A stretch of DNA of 64,000 nucleotides from CAWAND01 sp963783335. GTDB taxonomy: Bacteria; Chloroflexota; Anaerolineae; Anaerolineales; E44-bin32. The notes beneath the pieces were generated by a model. The model saw nothing but the letters and a program-made list of their open reading frames with translations, did not search any database and was not told the origin of the DNA. How positions within the stretch are numbered: the stretch's first letter is position 1; the number at the start of each line of letters is the position of its first letter. Below, one piece after another: positions 16,700 to 25,393 of this stretch. A program made the position numbers and the translations under genes. The stretch is from assembly GCA_963783335.1 (NCBI GenBank), contig CAWAND010000010.1:930001-994000 (forward strand), in the 5' to 3' direction.

Positions 16700-17788
16700 T
16701 CAGCCCTCCCCCGAACTCCTCTCGTTCCAGAGCTGGTTGGGGACGGGCAGCCCGCGCAACGAGCGGTCTGAGACCCAAGGTGCATAGGGAGCCATGGTCA
16801 AGCCGGCCAGAGCGAGCAGGGGCGTGTCGTAGTTGACGCGCCAGCCGCTGTAATCTCGCCACGCTTGGTCACGATCCGCCTTTAGGGGAACCCCCTGGTT
16901 TTCAAACTCGCGGCAGGCGGCATCGAATTCGACCCTGGAGATGCTGATTGGATCATCTGGGCGAGGTTGCGTGTCGTAGGGGATTTCAAAGAAGTCGGCG
17001 ATCCGATGCAGCGCCAAGTAGCCGGACCGGATGCAGAGGTCGGCCTGGACGTCTTCGGGAATGTCGAGCGTCGACGCGGTCAGCGAGGCCGCGTCCAGCA
17101 CGGCGCCGGCGGCGGTGATCCACGATCGGTCGCCTTGCGGTGATCGAAAGAAGACCAGCGCCGAGAGGGAAGTATGCGTTTCCTCGATCTCGGTGAACCA
17201 AAATTCCCAGCTGCGCCACAGATCGTTGAGCCGGTCGAGACGCCCAAGGCGGTGGGCGCGCTCGATGAGGGTCGTGGCTGAAGGAGGCGAACCGGCGCGG
17301 ATCTCAAGCATGGCCACGGCCGTCTCGCGCCGAGAGAAGGCGGAATAGATCGCCGGCAGATAGGCGATCAATAAGGCGATCAGGCCTAGGCCGATGGCGG
17401 CCTCTGTGAACGTGAGAATCGAAAGCAGCAACCCAGAGGCGCTGGTCGATCCAAGGGTCAGAAGCGATGCACCGCTGAGTTGGAAGGCCGCCGACCACTG
17501 CATGGGTCCGATCGCCCAATACATCCCCGTGTAGCCGAGCAGGACGATCACAACCCATACCACCGGCTGGGCAAGCAGCATAAGGGGGCCATACAGGGCC
17601 ATGACCCGGTCTCGGTCTTCGTAGGTGCGGCTGCGGTTGGCCCGCCAGCGGAATGGAAGGTACAGGCCGCGCACGATCCAGCGTGTCAGGCGCACGTTGG
17701 CGCTGCGGGGAAGGACGAAGGTCAGGACGGCGGCGCTGAGGGTCAGGATGACGAGGTAAGAGCCCAACAGAAAGGCTCCGACCCGCAT
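16700..17788 (-). CDS. Uncharacterised membrane protein
   Basis: 362 residues from the ATG at 17788. Four hydrophobic segments lie in the first ~160 residues, including GASLLTLGSTSASGL, which loosely resembles an ion-channel pore loop. A soluble C-terminal domain of about 200 residues (ETHTSLSALVFFRSP, DVQADLCIRSGYLALHRIADFF) is not recognised. The longer reading frame from 17947 is rejected because it would overlap the serS promoter. A TTGTGA-N6-TCACAA palindrome (17791-17808) abuts the chosen start, and no SD is visible. Confidence 0.65.
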   Translation of the reverse strand: MRVGAFLLGSYLVILTLSAAVLTFVLPRSANVRLTRWIVRGLYLPFRWRANRSRTYEDRDRVMALYGPLMLLAQPVVWVVIVLLGYTGMYWAIGPMQWSAAFQLSGASLLTLGSTSASGLLLSILTFTEAAIGLGLIALLIAYLPAIYSAFSRRETAVAMLEIRAGSPPSATTLIERAHRLGRLDRLNDLWRSWEFWFTEIEETHTSLSALVFFRSPQGDRSWITAAGAVLDAASLTASTLDIPEDVQADLCIRSGYLALHRIADFFEIPYDTQPRPDDPISISRVEFDAACREFENQGVPLKADRDQAWRDYSGWRVNYDTPLLALAGLTMAPYAPWVSDRSLRGLPVPNQLWNERSSGEG

Positions 17789-17790
17789 GA

Positions 17791-17808
17791 TTGTGAAATA
17801 TGTCACAA
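17791..17808. promoter_or_regulatory. Palindrome TTGTGA-AATATG-TCACAA
   Basis: Perfect 6-bp arms with a 6-bp AT-rich spacer, ending 3 bp before the ATG of the minus-strand membrane protein. It is one of six related sites in this window. The form fits Crp-type (TGTGA-N6-TCACA) and Rex-type (TTGTGAA-N4-TTCACAA) operators. Confidence 0.7.
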
Positions 17809-17907
17809 ACTCTGCTCCGAAAGGGCTATCTGGTTTGGCGAGCGATGGGGAGGAGCCTATCGTACCTTCGGCGAGGGGTTCCGGCAAGATCAGGCCCGGT
17901 TGTGGGC

Positions 17908-17936
17908 TTGAGCGTGGCCTGACTTCGCCGTATAAT
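17908..17936 (+). promoter_or_regulatory. Promoter of the T-box/serS transcript
   Basis: TTGAGC (17908-17913), exactly 17 bp, TATAAT (17931-17936): a near-consensus housekeeping promoter about 310 bp upstream of the serS start, with the T-box leader between. Confidence 0.8.
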
Positions 17937-17942
17937 CGCAGG

Positions 17943-18224
17943 AACAATTCAGTGTGCCCTCGGGCGCACTTGGCGGCGAGCGCGGAATCCAGTACACGGG
18001 AAGCCTCTCCAGAGAGCCGGCGGATGCTGTGAGCCGGCGGGGCAACTTGGTGGAATCCCTTCCGCCGATCTCAGTGCAAGAGATCACGCCAAACCCGCAG
18101 GGGCGGATGGTTATCCGCCGTAAGGGAACGGGTCCGCCCGATACAGCGGCCAGAGGCCGGTTCGCCGGTAAAAGCAGGTGGCACCACGAGCGCCCCCTCG
18201 TCCTGCAAACGAGGGGGCGTTTTG
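17943..18224 (+). ncRNA. T-box leader controlling serS
   Basis: A tRNA-sensing leader. Stem I carries the AGAGAG element at 18011-18016 and a GC-rich distal stem; a UCC triplet at 18056-18058 in the likely specifier region would suit serine, but I have not folded it. The T-box proper, AAGCAGGTGGCACCACGAG, is at 18172-18190. It is followed by a terminator hairpin (18191-18200 with 18210-18219, then TTTT). Uncharged tRNA-Ser should favour the antiterminator and raise SerRS synthesis. Confidence 0.9.
18191..18223 (+). terminator. T-box regulated terminator
   Basis: A 10-bp GC stem CGCCCCCTCG/CGAGGGGGCG with a 9-nt loop and four T, immediately after the T-box sequence and 24 bp before the serS ATG. 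Confidence 0.88.
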
Positions 18225-18246
18225 AATCGCCATCAGGAGGTGGAGC

Positions 18247-19539
18247 ATGTTGGATCTGCGAACCATACGCGAGGCGCCCGAGGCCGTGAAGGCGGCCATG
18301 GAAAAACTGCATGTGGAGGCGCCCATCGACGACATCCTGCGCCTGGATGAAAACCGGCGGGAGGTGCTCACCGAGCTTGAAGGCTTGCGGCACGAACGCA
18401 ATGTGACGTCGGAAAAGATCGGCAAGATGAAGGACCAGGACGAGCGCCAGCGGCAAATCGAGGCCATGCGCGGAGTGAATGACAAGATCGGCCAGCTCGA
18501 GGACAAGCTTCGCCAAGTGGATCAAGCGCTGGAAGACGCCATGTACCAGGTCCCCAACCTGCCGCACGAGAGCGTTCCCGAAGGCGCCGACGAAAGTCAG
18601 AACGCGGTGATCCGGATAGAAGGTGAGCCCAAGACGGCTGAGACTCTCGGCTTCGAACCTAAGCCGCATTGGGACCTGGGACCGCAGCTGGGCGTGATCG
18701 ACTTCGAGCGCGGAGTCAAACTCTCAGGGAGCCGGTTCTACGTGATGTATGGGGCAGGGGCGCGCCTCGAGCGTGCCTTGATCAGCTGGATGCTGGATGT
18801 GCATGTCAGTGAGCATGGCTACCTCGAGGTGTATCCGCCGTTTGTGGTCAAAGAAATGTGCATGTACGGCGCTGGGCAGCTGCCCAAGTTTAGGGACAAC
18901 ATCTATCACGATGCCGAAGAGGACTTGTGGTTGGTCGGCACGGCGGAAATCCCACTCACCAACCTGCACCGAGACGAAATCCTGGATGCGGAAACCTTGC
19001 CTCGCAAGTACGTTGCCTACACGCCGTGTTTCCGCCGCGAGAAGTTCTCGGCGGGTCGAGACGTGCGCGGCATCAAACGCGGCCATCAGTTCGACAAGGT
19101 CGAGATGTACAAGTTCACCACACCGGAAACATCCTACGCCGAACTCGACACCCTGCTCGACAATGCCGAGGACATCTGCCGCGCTTTGGATATCCCCCAC
19201 CGCGTGGTGGAGATGGTGACCGGCGACCTGGGTTTTGTGGCTGCCAAGAAGTACGACGTGGAGATGTGGGCGCCCGGTTCGGGGGAGTGGTTGGAGGTCA
19301 GCTCCTGCAGCAATTGCGAGGCCTTTCAGGCTCGGCGCGCCAATGTCCGCTATCGCCCCGAAGCCGATGCCAAGCCGGAGTTTGTGCACACGCTGAACGG
19401 ATCGGGCCTGGCGCTGCCGCGCACCGTGATCGCCATCCTGGAGAATTATCAACGCGAAGATGGGAGCGTGGAAATCCCCGAGGTGCTGCGGCCGTGGATG
19501 GGCGGCATGAGCGTGATTGAACCAGGGCCGCTTCCGTGA
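18247..19539 (+). CDS. serS: Seryl-tRNA synthetase
   Basis: 430 residues. The N-terminal antiparallel coiled-coil arm for tRNA-Ser is at about 30-100. The class II core has motif 2 (TPCFRREKFSAGRDVRGIKR) and motif 3 (HTLNGSGLALPRTVIAILEN). The start is ATG 18247, with AGGAGG at 18235-18240, and it is controlled by the T-box leader. Its last codons overlap the GTG start of the DUF456 gene by 4 bp. Confidence 0.97.
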   Translation: MLDLRTIREAPEAVKAAMEKLHVEAPIDDILRLDENRREVLTELEGLRHERNVTSEKIGKMKDQDERQRQIEAMRGVNDKIGQLEDKLRQVDQALEDAMYQVPNLPHESVPEGADESQNAVIRIEGEPKTAETLGFEPKPHWDLGPQLGVIDFERGVKLSGSRFYVMYGAGARLERALISWMLDVHVSEHGYLEVYPPFVVKEMCMYGAGQLPKFRDNIYHDAEEDLWLVGTAEIPLTNLHRDEILDAETLPRKYVAYTPCFRREKFSAGRDVRGIKRGHQFDKVEMYKFTTPETSYAELDTLLDNAEDICRALDIPHRVVEMVTGDLGFVAAKKYDVEMWAPGSGEWLEVSSCSNCEAFQARRANVRYRPEADAKPEFVHTLNGSGLALPRTVIAILENYQREDGSVEIPEVLRPWMGGMSVIEPGPLP

Positions 19540-20024
19540 CTGAAACGGCGATTATCGTCCTGGTGGCGGGGATCATGTTGATCGGATTGATCGGGATACT
19601 GGTCCCCATCCTGCCGGATGTGGTCCTGATCTGGCTGGGAGGACTGGTGTATGGGATCCTGGTCGGCTGGGGGGATATCGGAGGCTGGCTGTTTGCTGGG
19701 ATGACCATCCTCGGCGCTGTGGGCGCGCTGTCGGAAATATGGGCGAGCAGCGTCGGTGCGCGTGTGGGCGGCGCGTCGTTCTGGGGAATCCTGGGGGGTC
19801 TTGCGCTGGGGCTGGTGGGGTTGATCGTGATCCCACCTTTCGGCGCCATCATCGGCCTGCTGCTGGGCACATTTTTGGTGGAAGCTTGGCGCCTCCGGGA
19901 TATGCGCCAGGCAGCCAAAGGCACCCTCGGGATGGGCGTAGGCTATGGGATGGCGTTTGCGGTCAAACTGGTGATGGGACTGGGGATGGTGGGATTGTGG
20001 GTGGCGTGGCTCTTTAGGGGTTGA
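19536..20024 (+). CDS. DUF456 membrane protein
   Basis: 162 residues, almost entirely hydrophobic. It has repeated Gly-rich helices of the DUF456 type (GILVPILPDVVLIWLGGLVY, GGLALGLVGLIVIPPFGAII). Function unknown. Translationally coupled to serS by a GTGA overlap, and it ends 11 bp inside the convergent HEAT-repeat gene. Confidence 0.82.
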   Translation: MTETAIIVLVAGIMLIGLIGILVPILPDVVLIWLGGLVYGILVGWGDIGGWLFAGMTILGAVGALSEIWASSVGARVGGASFWGILGGLALGLVGLIVIPPFGAIIGLLLGTFLVEAWRLRDMRQAAKGTLGMGVGYGMAFAVKLVMGLGMVGLWVAWLFRG

Positions 20025-20607
20025 AAAACATCATACCGATCCCCAGGCGGTCGAGCCCCTCTTCGGCCCAGTGTGTAACCACGCTGGAAGGGTCATCTAT
20101 ACATTTGAACAGCGGACCGATCGCATCTGGATGCCGCATCTCGGCCAGGGCGCGGACAGCTTCAATGCGGACGGCCGGCATGGGATCCTTGGAGGCTTCG
20201 GCCAACGGCGGTACGGCGGGGGCACCAAGGGCGGCCAAAGCGTCTCCGGCCAGCCGTGCCGTCAACCGATCCTCTGAGCGCAGGGCGAGCATCAACTGAG
20301 AGAGCGCATCAAGTGAGGGATTGTGTTTCAGGGCCAGGGCGGCACACTGCTGGACGGCATTGTCTGGATCGCGCAGCATGCGGATGATAGCTTTCTGTGC
20401 TTCAGGCTCATCTTTGAACGCAGATAGAGCGTAGGTGGCCCACCATCGACGGTCGGCGATAGGAGAGTCCAGCAGCTCTGTCAGTGCTTTAATGGCGGCC
20501 GGGCCGTGCACGGATAGGGCAGGTATGGCGGCCTGCGCCCGGTCTTCGTCTTCTGATGATAGATCTTCGAGAAGTTGGTCCAGTTCCGCCATGATTGACG
20601 AGGTCAA
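20014..20607 (-). CDS. HEAT-repeat protein
   Basis: 197 residues built of about five HEAT/PBS-lyase repeats (AIPALSVHGPAAIKALTELL, AAAL-type helices, VPPLAEASKDPMPAVRIEAV). Such scaffolds mediate protein contacts; no catalytic motif is present. The start overlaps the stop of the upstream Trm112-like gene by 4 bp. Confidence 0.8.
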   Translation of the reverse strand: MTSSIMAELDQLLEDLSSEDEDRAQAAIPALSVHGPAAIKALTELLDSPIADRRWWATYALSAFKDEPEAQKAIIRMLRDPDNAVQQCAALALKHNPSLDALSQLMLALRSEDRLTARLAGDALAALGAPAVPPLAEASKDPMPAVRIEAVRALAEMRHPDAIGPLFKCIDDPSSVVTHWAEEGLDRLGIGMMFFNP

Positions 20608-20828
20608 TCGGAAGGCGGAGGGACGGGGAGCTCGTCCTCAGCGACGTTGACCCACTTGTCCCCCTCGTCAATGAGCATGACGGGGATGTCTTCGCGGATT
20701 GGGTACTTGCGTCCGCAATCCGGTTCCTGACAGACAAGCCAGGCATCCTTGACGAGTTTTAGGTTGCCTTCCTTTTCCTGTACGCAGTGCGGACAGCGCA
20801 AGATTTCAAGAAGATCATCACTGATCAT
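20604..20828 (-). CDS. Trm112-like zinc-ribbon protein
   Basis: 74 residues: LLEILRCPHC, then LVCQEPDCGRKYPIREDIPVM, giving the CxxC and a second Cys pair of the Trm112/YcaR (UPF0434) family. In eukaryotes and archaea Trm112 activates methyltransferases; in bacteria the role is unclear. AAGGAGG precedes the start. Confidence 0.85.
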   Translation of the reverse strand: MISDDLLEILRCPHCVQEKEGNLKLVKDAWLVCQEPDCGRKYPIREDIPVMLIDEGDKWVNVAEDELPVPPPSD

Positions 20829-20912
20829 GCCGGCCTCCTTAAAGATGGAGCGATTCTACCATGCGGTCGGCGGACCACTCAGTGTGTCGACATGCCGATT
20901 GTCGATGAGGGA

Positions 20913-22757
20913 TCACTTTTCGGTCTTGGCGCCCTTGGGCAGATCGGTGCCTGGGCCGTATTCGTACACAGCCTGCCAAGGAAGGTAGTGCGTCTTGATC
21001 GTATCCTGATCGATCACTTCCCCGTCGCGCGTGACCGTACGGTACACGGTGACATCCATCCCGTCGGCCTGATAGTCCACCTGTTCGATCTTGCCCTTGG
21101 GCAGATCGGAATTCTCCTTGTAGATCGGATCCGGGGCCTTGACCACGTTCTTGGGGCCGGTTGATGACCAATCCACTGTGCGACCATCCGAGGTGGAGTA
21201 GAACTTCCACACCAGTTGATTGCCGTAGATGTAGGTTTCCATGAGCAGCCAGTAGGGCGAGTCGTTGGTGAACTTGAAATCGACCATAGGGACGAAGACG
21301 GTTGCATCCAGGCCGGGGCCAGGCGAGTTGGGTCCCTGTTCGTAGTACAGGACGCGGTAGGCATGCGGATTGCGCTCCACGATCTGGTAGCCACCGAAGA
21401 AAGCCGCCCGGAAGAGGGTGGTGCTGACCTGACACACACCACCGCCAACGCCCTTGATGGTCTGCTTGCCGTAGATGATGAGGGCCTCGGCGTAGCCGGT
21501 GTCCAGGCTGATGTCACCCAGAACGTTGGCCATCGACAGGGTCTTGCCGGGGGGCACCAACAGCCCATGAAAAGCCGAAGATGCAGTCTTGATGTTTTGA
21601 ATCCGCTCAGGACTCGACCCATTGAAATAGGTGGAAACCGTGACGACATTCTCGGTGATCCCGAGCTGCTCCCCGGTGGCGGAGTCGGTCACGGCCGGGT
21701 CGGTTGTGTGGAACGCGAGGGGGATCTCGTGCTTGCCGGCGATCAGGCCATTCCGAATTGCCTGCTGGCTGCCGGCGACGTCAAGCGAACGTCCGATGAC
21801 GGCCGGCTTGAGCAGATCGAGCTGATGTGTGTCGTCGTTGAAAATGAAGCGCGCATTCTCGGGCGACCGCTCCAACTCCGGTGCCATCGGCTCCAAAACA
21901 TCGCTCAGAGCCTGCGGGTCGATATTGATCGTGTAGTCGGCCTGCCCAGCCTGTCGGACAAGGTCGAAGCGCAGCATGGCGGCCAGTTGGCTCGGAGAAA
22001 CGGTCCAGGGGCCAGCGCCCTCAGCTGTCAGCGTGAGGGGGGCGCTGAGAATCCCGCGGGCTGTGTCTGCCGCAGCGCTGGGGTCAAGCACAATCGGATG
22101 GGTCTCGTGAACGATGAGCCCAATCTGGGCGTCATGCAGCTGGGCGATGGGGGCGTTCAGCAGCTTCAGGCTGGCCGGGACATCGACCTGGCGTCCAATC
22201 TGGCCGGCCTGGGCTGTGACTTGCGTGCCCTGGATGTCGACCTTGGCCTCAATCATCGGCCGGTCGAACTGGTCGGCGATGTGCCTAAGATAGGCGCGGG
22301 CAACTCGCTGATCGAGGATCACGACCGGCGACAACCGGTGCCCGTTGAACCAGGCATCGAACTGCTGGTCGATGCGTCCGGGCAAGCTTCCCTGGCGTCC
22401 CCAATCGACAGCCTGCTGGGCCATGGCGGGAATGTCGACAACGACCCCGAGTTCGGCTGGATGAGCCATCCACTGGGCGCCGTCGGCCGAGAAGACGATG
22501 GTTCCCCTCTGTGGATAGTCGTATTGCTGACCGAGAGCGACTTCGATCTGGCTCTTGGTCATGCCCGTCAGGTCGATGCCCGCGGCCTCAACCCCGGGAA
22601 GGGCCTGGTTGATGTACGCCAGCCGCAGACCGAGGATGAACACCACCAAACCGATAACCACGGCGGCCAGCGCGGCGCCCAAAAGCATAATGGCCCGCTG
22701 AAGCCAAAGGTCGAACTGTCTTCTTCGATTGGTGAGCGTACCGAGCACATTCATCAT
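20913..22757 (-). CDS. VanW-family protein with peptidoglycan-binding-like repeats
   Basis: About 614 residues. A short cytoplasmic N-terminus and one transmembrane helix (about 20-48) are followed by two PG_binding_4-like regions (about 60-330). The VanW domain is at about 380-520, with GGGVCQVSTTLFRAAFFGGY and RNPHAYRVLYYEQGPN. A C-terminal G5-like tail ends it. The protein faces the cell exterior and probably contacts wall or envelope polymers; its enzymatic role is unknown. A TATAAT lies at 22781-22786 on the coding strand. The long antisense reading frame over it is a shadow. Confidence 0.85.
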   Translation of the reverse strand: MMNVLGTLTNRRRQFDLWLQRAIMLLGAALAAVVIGLVVFILGLRLAYINQALPGVEAAGIDLTGMTKSQIEVALGQQYDYPQRGTIVFSADGAQWMAHPAELGVVVDIPAMAQQAVDWGRQGSLPGRIDQQFDAWFNGHRLSPVVILDQRVARAYLRHIADQFDRPMIEAKVDIQGTQVTAQAGQIGRQVDVPASLKLLNAPIAQLHDAQIGLIVHETHPIVLDPSAAADTARGILSAPLTLTAEGAGPWTVSPSQLAAMLRFDLVRQAGQADYTINIDPQALSDVLEPMAPELERSPENARFIFNDDTHQLDLLKPAVIGRSLDVAGSQQAIRNGLIAGKHEIPLAFHTTDPAVTDSATGEQLGITENVVTVSTYFNGSSPERIQNIKTASSAFHGLLVPPGKTLSMANVLGDISLDTGYAEALIIYGKQTIKGVGGGVCQVSTTLFRAAFFGGYQIVERNPHAYRVLYYEQGPNSPGPGLDATVFVPMVDFKFTNDSPYWLLMETYIYGNQLVWKFYSTSDGRTVDWSSTGPKNVVKAPDPIYKENSDLPKGKIEQVDYQADGMDVTVYRTVTRDGEVIDQDTIKTHYLPWQAVYEYGPGTDLPKGAKTEK

Positions 22758-22829
22758 CAACACCGCCAGTATGGCGCGCCATTATAGCAAAAGGAAGACG
22801 CAAGATCGCCGGGATTGGTTCCCGGGGCC

Positions 22830-23819
22830 TCAGGGCTGAAGGTAGATCTCCGTTGATGATAGATGCACGATGTAGGCCTGGGATGGGTCGCGTTCTGTGA
22901 GGACGACCCTGGCGAACTGCGAAAACGGGGTGTCGTAGGACAAGCTGACGGTGAACGTGCCGAGTTGGCCAACTTGAGGTGCATCGAAATGAGCCTGGGT
23001 TGAGGCGATAGTCTTGCCGGACCGGTCGACGAGTGTGACTTCAACGGGTACGTCGGAGTCGACCCAACCAGCGGCTCGGACCTGAAGCTCGCCACCGGTG
23101 ACTCGCAGTCCGTCGGATGGGTAGATGATGGCCAGCTTCTCGGGTGGCTGCATCGCCGGATGGATCAGATGGGTCCCAGTAGCTAGCAGGAGCAGTGACT
23201 GCGTGCTTATATGGTCCACTCGATTGTATCGGCGGTCGAATGAGTCGAGTTCGAGCCGGCCGGCCTCAGCCACGCCATCAATATGGAACGAGAGCTGGGT
23301 GGAGAACCGGCCGGCATTGCCTGGATAGGCAAAAAGGATGGTCGTGTGCTCGGCCAGGACGCGTCCGTCCTCACCATACAGTCGCAGGCGGATGCGTTCA
23401 TTGTAGCTCGGCCCGCCGCGACCGATCACGCGCAAGGGGCTGGTTACCTGAGAGCCGGGGCCAGGCTCATAAATTGTCAGGCTTTCAGGAGGAAGATTGA
23501 CGGGCGGGACACGTGGCGTAGCTGTGGGCGGGAGGTCCGGCGGCTCGAGCACGATCGCTTGGGTCGCGTCTGTCAGAGGTGCCGGGTGCGAGGTGGGCGT
23601 GGCGGGCATCGGGTCCGGGGCCGGTGTGCGCCTGGCGGACACTGTCGGGGAATGGGTGGCGGCCGTCGGCAAGTCTTGATGTCTGGCGCAGCCCGTCGTG
23701 GCCAGCATGAGGACGGCGAGCACAAGCCGGGCGGGGGTGGCGAGGCGGTCTGGGCCGACGCGGCCGGCTTTTCGTGACCAAAGCAAAGGATGGGTCAGAT
23801 CAGTCACGATCTGTTCCAC
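22830..23819 (-). CDS. Lipoprotein with two Gmad2/Ig-like domains
   Basis: 329 residues from GTG 23819. It has a signal sequence with lipobox LATTGC, a Pro/Thr-rich linker (about 45-105), then two beta-sandwich modules. One has IYEPGPGSQVTSPLRVIGRG, the other IIYPSDGLRVTGGELQVRAA, the Gmad2-like start of each domain. Probably a surface-anchored binding protein. Its start codon directly abuts the stop of the dehydrogenase upstream, so they are co-transcribed. Confidence 0.72.
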   Translation of the reverse strand: MEQIVTDLTHPLLWSRKAGRVGPDRLATPARLVLAVLMLATTGCARHQDLPTAATHSPTVSARRTPAPDPMPATPTSHPAPLTDATQAIVLEPPDLPPTATPRVPPVNLPPESLTIYEPGPGSQVTSPLRVIGRGGPSYNERIRLRLYGEDGRVLAEHTTILFAYPGNAGRFSTQLSFHIDGVAEAGRLELDSFDRRYNRVDHISTQSLLLLATGTHLIHPAMQPPEKLAIIYPSDGLRVTGGELQVRAAGWVDSDVPVEVTLVDRSGKTIASTQAHFDAPQVGQLGTFTVSLSYDTPFSQFARVVLTERDPSQAYIVHLSSTEIYLQP

Positions 23820-24908
23820 TCAGCCGAGGGAATCCCAGACTTCAAGCTTGGAACGCACGCGTTGGATGACCCCGTCGGTGAATTTTGTGGTGGTCGCCTG
23901 ACCTCCTAGGTCGGGCGTCGCCACACCCTGAGAGACGGCTTCAAAGACGGACTCGACCATCGCCCGGGAGGCCCGGCTGGCGTGATCCGAGCCGAAATAG
24001 GTGAGCAGCGCCGCCTCGGCCAGGATCATGGCCATCGGGTTGGCGATGTCCTTACCCTCCAGAGCCGGTGCCGTGCCGTGGGGCGCCTCGGCCAGAACGG
24101 TGCGGACACGCATAGCGTCTTCGTCAAGACTCAACACCATCGACTCCGAACCGGCGATCGAGCCATACATTTGAAGCACCAGGTCGGACATCGAATCGCC
24201 ATCCCGGTTGAGGGTCGGGATGACCAGTGCTTCCCCAGCGTTGCGAATCAAGAGGGCGAATGTGGCGTCGATCAACTGCGGCTCGTAGACGACATCCGGG
24301 TGCCGTTCGGCGGCTGCGTCAAGCTCCTCCTTGAGCATGCCTTCGTAAGTGGGGCTGACGGTGAACTTGGGCCCGCCAAACACCTTGGCCTTGAGTTTGT
24401 GTGCGTGTTGAAAGGAAAACTCAGCCACAGCACGGCAGGTGCGGCGCGAGATTCGCTCGGTCCGAAATGCCAGCTCATCACCATCCTCCATCTCGCGCCA
24501 TTCCTTGGCGCCGTAGGCATCTCCTACGGCCATTCGAACGACCGAGATCGGTGCGTGGATTCCGCCGACCGGCCGTACATTGGGGATGCGCCGTCCGGTG
24601 CGGAGGATCACCTGGGCGCCGATAAATTCCCTCAAGATGGCATTCGGGCTGCCGACGTCGTCGGCACCAGCCGGGGTAATGGTGGCGGCCTTGAGGCCAA
24701 ATCCATGTTCTCGAATGGCATCGGCCGCCTGCCGCACAACGTCGTTGTGCGTCGCCCGCCGGTTGGCCAGGCTGAGATCGAACGGTGACAGGCTCACGTT
24801 GAACCCGATGACCTCCGGGTCCAACACGCGCAGGGCCTGGTCCAGAAGTTCCTGCCCCGTTTGGTCCCCTTTGAGGATGACGATGGTGGCCTGTGGATTG
24901 TCGCTCAT
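23820..24908 (-). CDS. Isocitrate/isopropylmalate dehydrogenase-family enzyme
   Basis: 362 residues from ATG 24908. The family signature is clear near the C-terminus: a YGSIAGS segment, then VLAEAPHGTAPALEGKDIAN followed by PMAMILAEAALL. An Arg-rich substrate region lies at about 115-125. The N-terminal ILKGDQTGQELL corresponds to the family's GDGIG loop. Whether it oxidises isocitrate, isopropylmalate or another malate derivative cannot be told; no leu or TCA genes are nearby. Confidence 0.85.
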   Translation of the reverse strand: MSDNPQATIVILKGDQTGQELLDQALRVLDPEVIGFNVSLSPFDLSLANRRATHNDVVRQAADAIREHGFGLKAATITPAGADDVGSPNAILREFIGAQVILRTGRRIPNVRPVGGIHAPISVVRMAVGDAYGAKEWREMEDGDELAFRTERISRRTCRAVAEFSFQHAHKLKAKVFGGPKFTVSPTYEGMLKEELDAAAERHPDVVYEPQLIDATFALLIRNAGEALVIPTLNRDGDSMSDLVLQMYGSIAGSESMVLSLDEDAMRVRTVLAEAPHGTAPALEGKDIANPMAMILAEAALLTYFGSDHASRASRAMVESVFEAVSQGVATPDLGGQATTTKFTDGVIQRVRSKLEVWDSLG

Positions 24909-24974
24909 GGGTGAGAACCCTTGCACCACTACAAACGAGTTGGGCCGGCTTGGATTCTGGGTGGGATGGTGCCG

Positions 24975-25340
24975 CTAGCCCGCGGTCGAGATTGCCCGCA
25001 GTGTAACCCCCGCCACAAGCAGGCATAGAAAGCCATACATCAGGGCTGATCTGCGGTCATCTTCGCCGTGGCTGATCCCGTAATAGACCGGAAGAACCAG
25101 GGCGCCGACAGCGCCATACATCAGGTGAATGCCTTCGGCCGGGCGCAGTCCCCGCAGCCAGAGCAGAATGCCCAAGACACCCTGCACGATAACCAGCAGC
25201 TCGGATGCCCCCAAAACGCTCCAGTAGTTGCCGTCCACGCCTCGGCGCATGGCATAGCGCACAATCCCCCAAATGCCGGCGATAAGCGCCAGAAGGAGCA
25301 AGCTGTAAGCGACGCGTTGGTGGATGAAGAGCAGACTCAT
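24975..25340 (-). CDS. Small four-helix membrane protein
   Basis: 121 residues with four transmembrane helices. His residues are in FIHQRVAYS, GIHLMYG and GISHGED, a layout like small haem-b or cytochrome-oxidase-assembly proteins, but no family is certain. SD-like AGAAGGTGG upstream. Confidence 0.6.
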   Translation of the reverse strand: MSLLFIHQRVAYSLLLLALIAGIWGIVRYAMRRGVDGNYWSVLGASELLVIVQGVLGILLWLRGLRPAEGIHLMYGAVGALVLPVYYGISHGEDDRRSALMYGFLCLLVAGVTLRAISTAG

Positions 25341-25393
25341 TCGGCTACCACCTTCTGTTATTTGATTTTAGCATCCCCCACGGTCCAATACTC

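Noticed and set aside
21216..22787. 523-codon open frame on the plus strand
   Set aside because: Fully antisense to the VanW gene, with low-complexity composition and no domain; a shadow of high-GC coding sequence.
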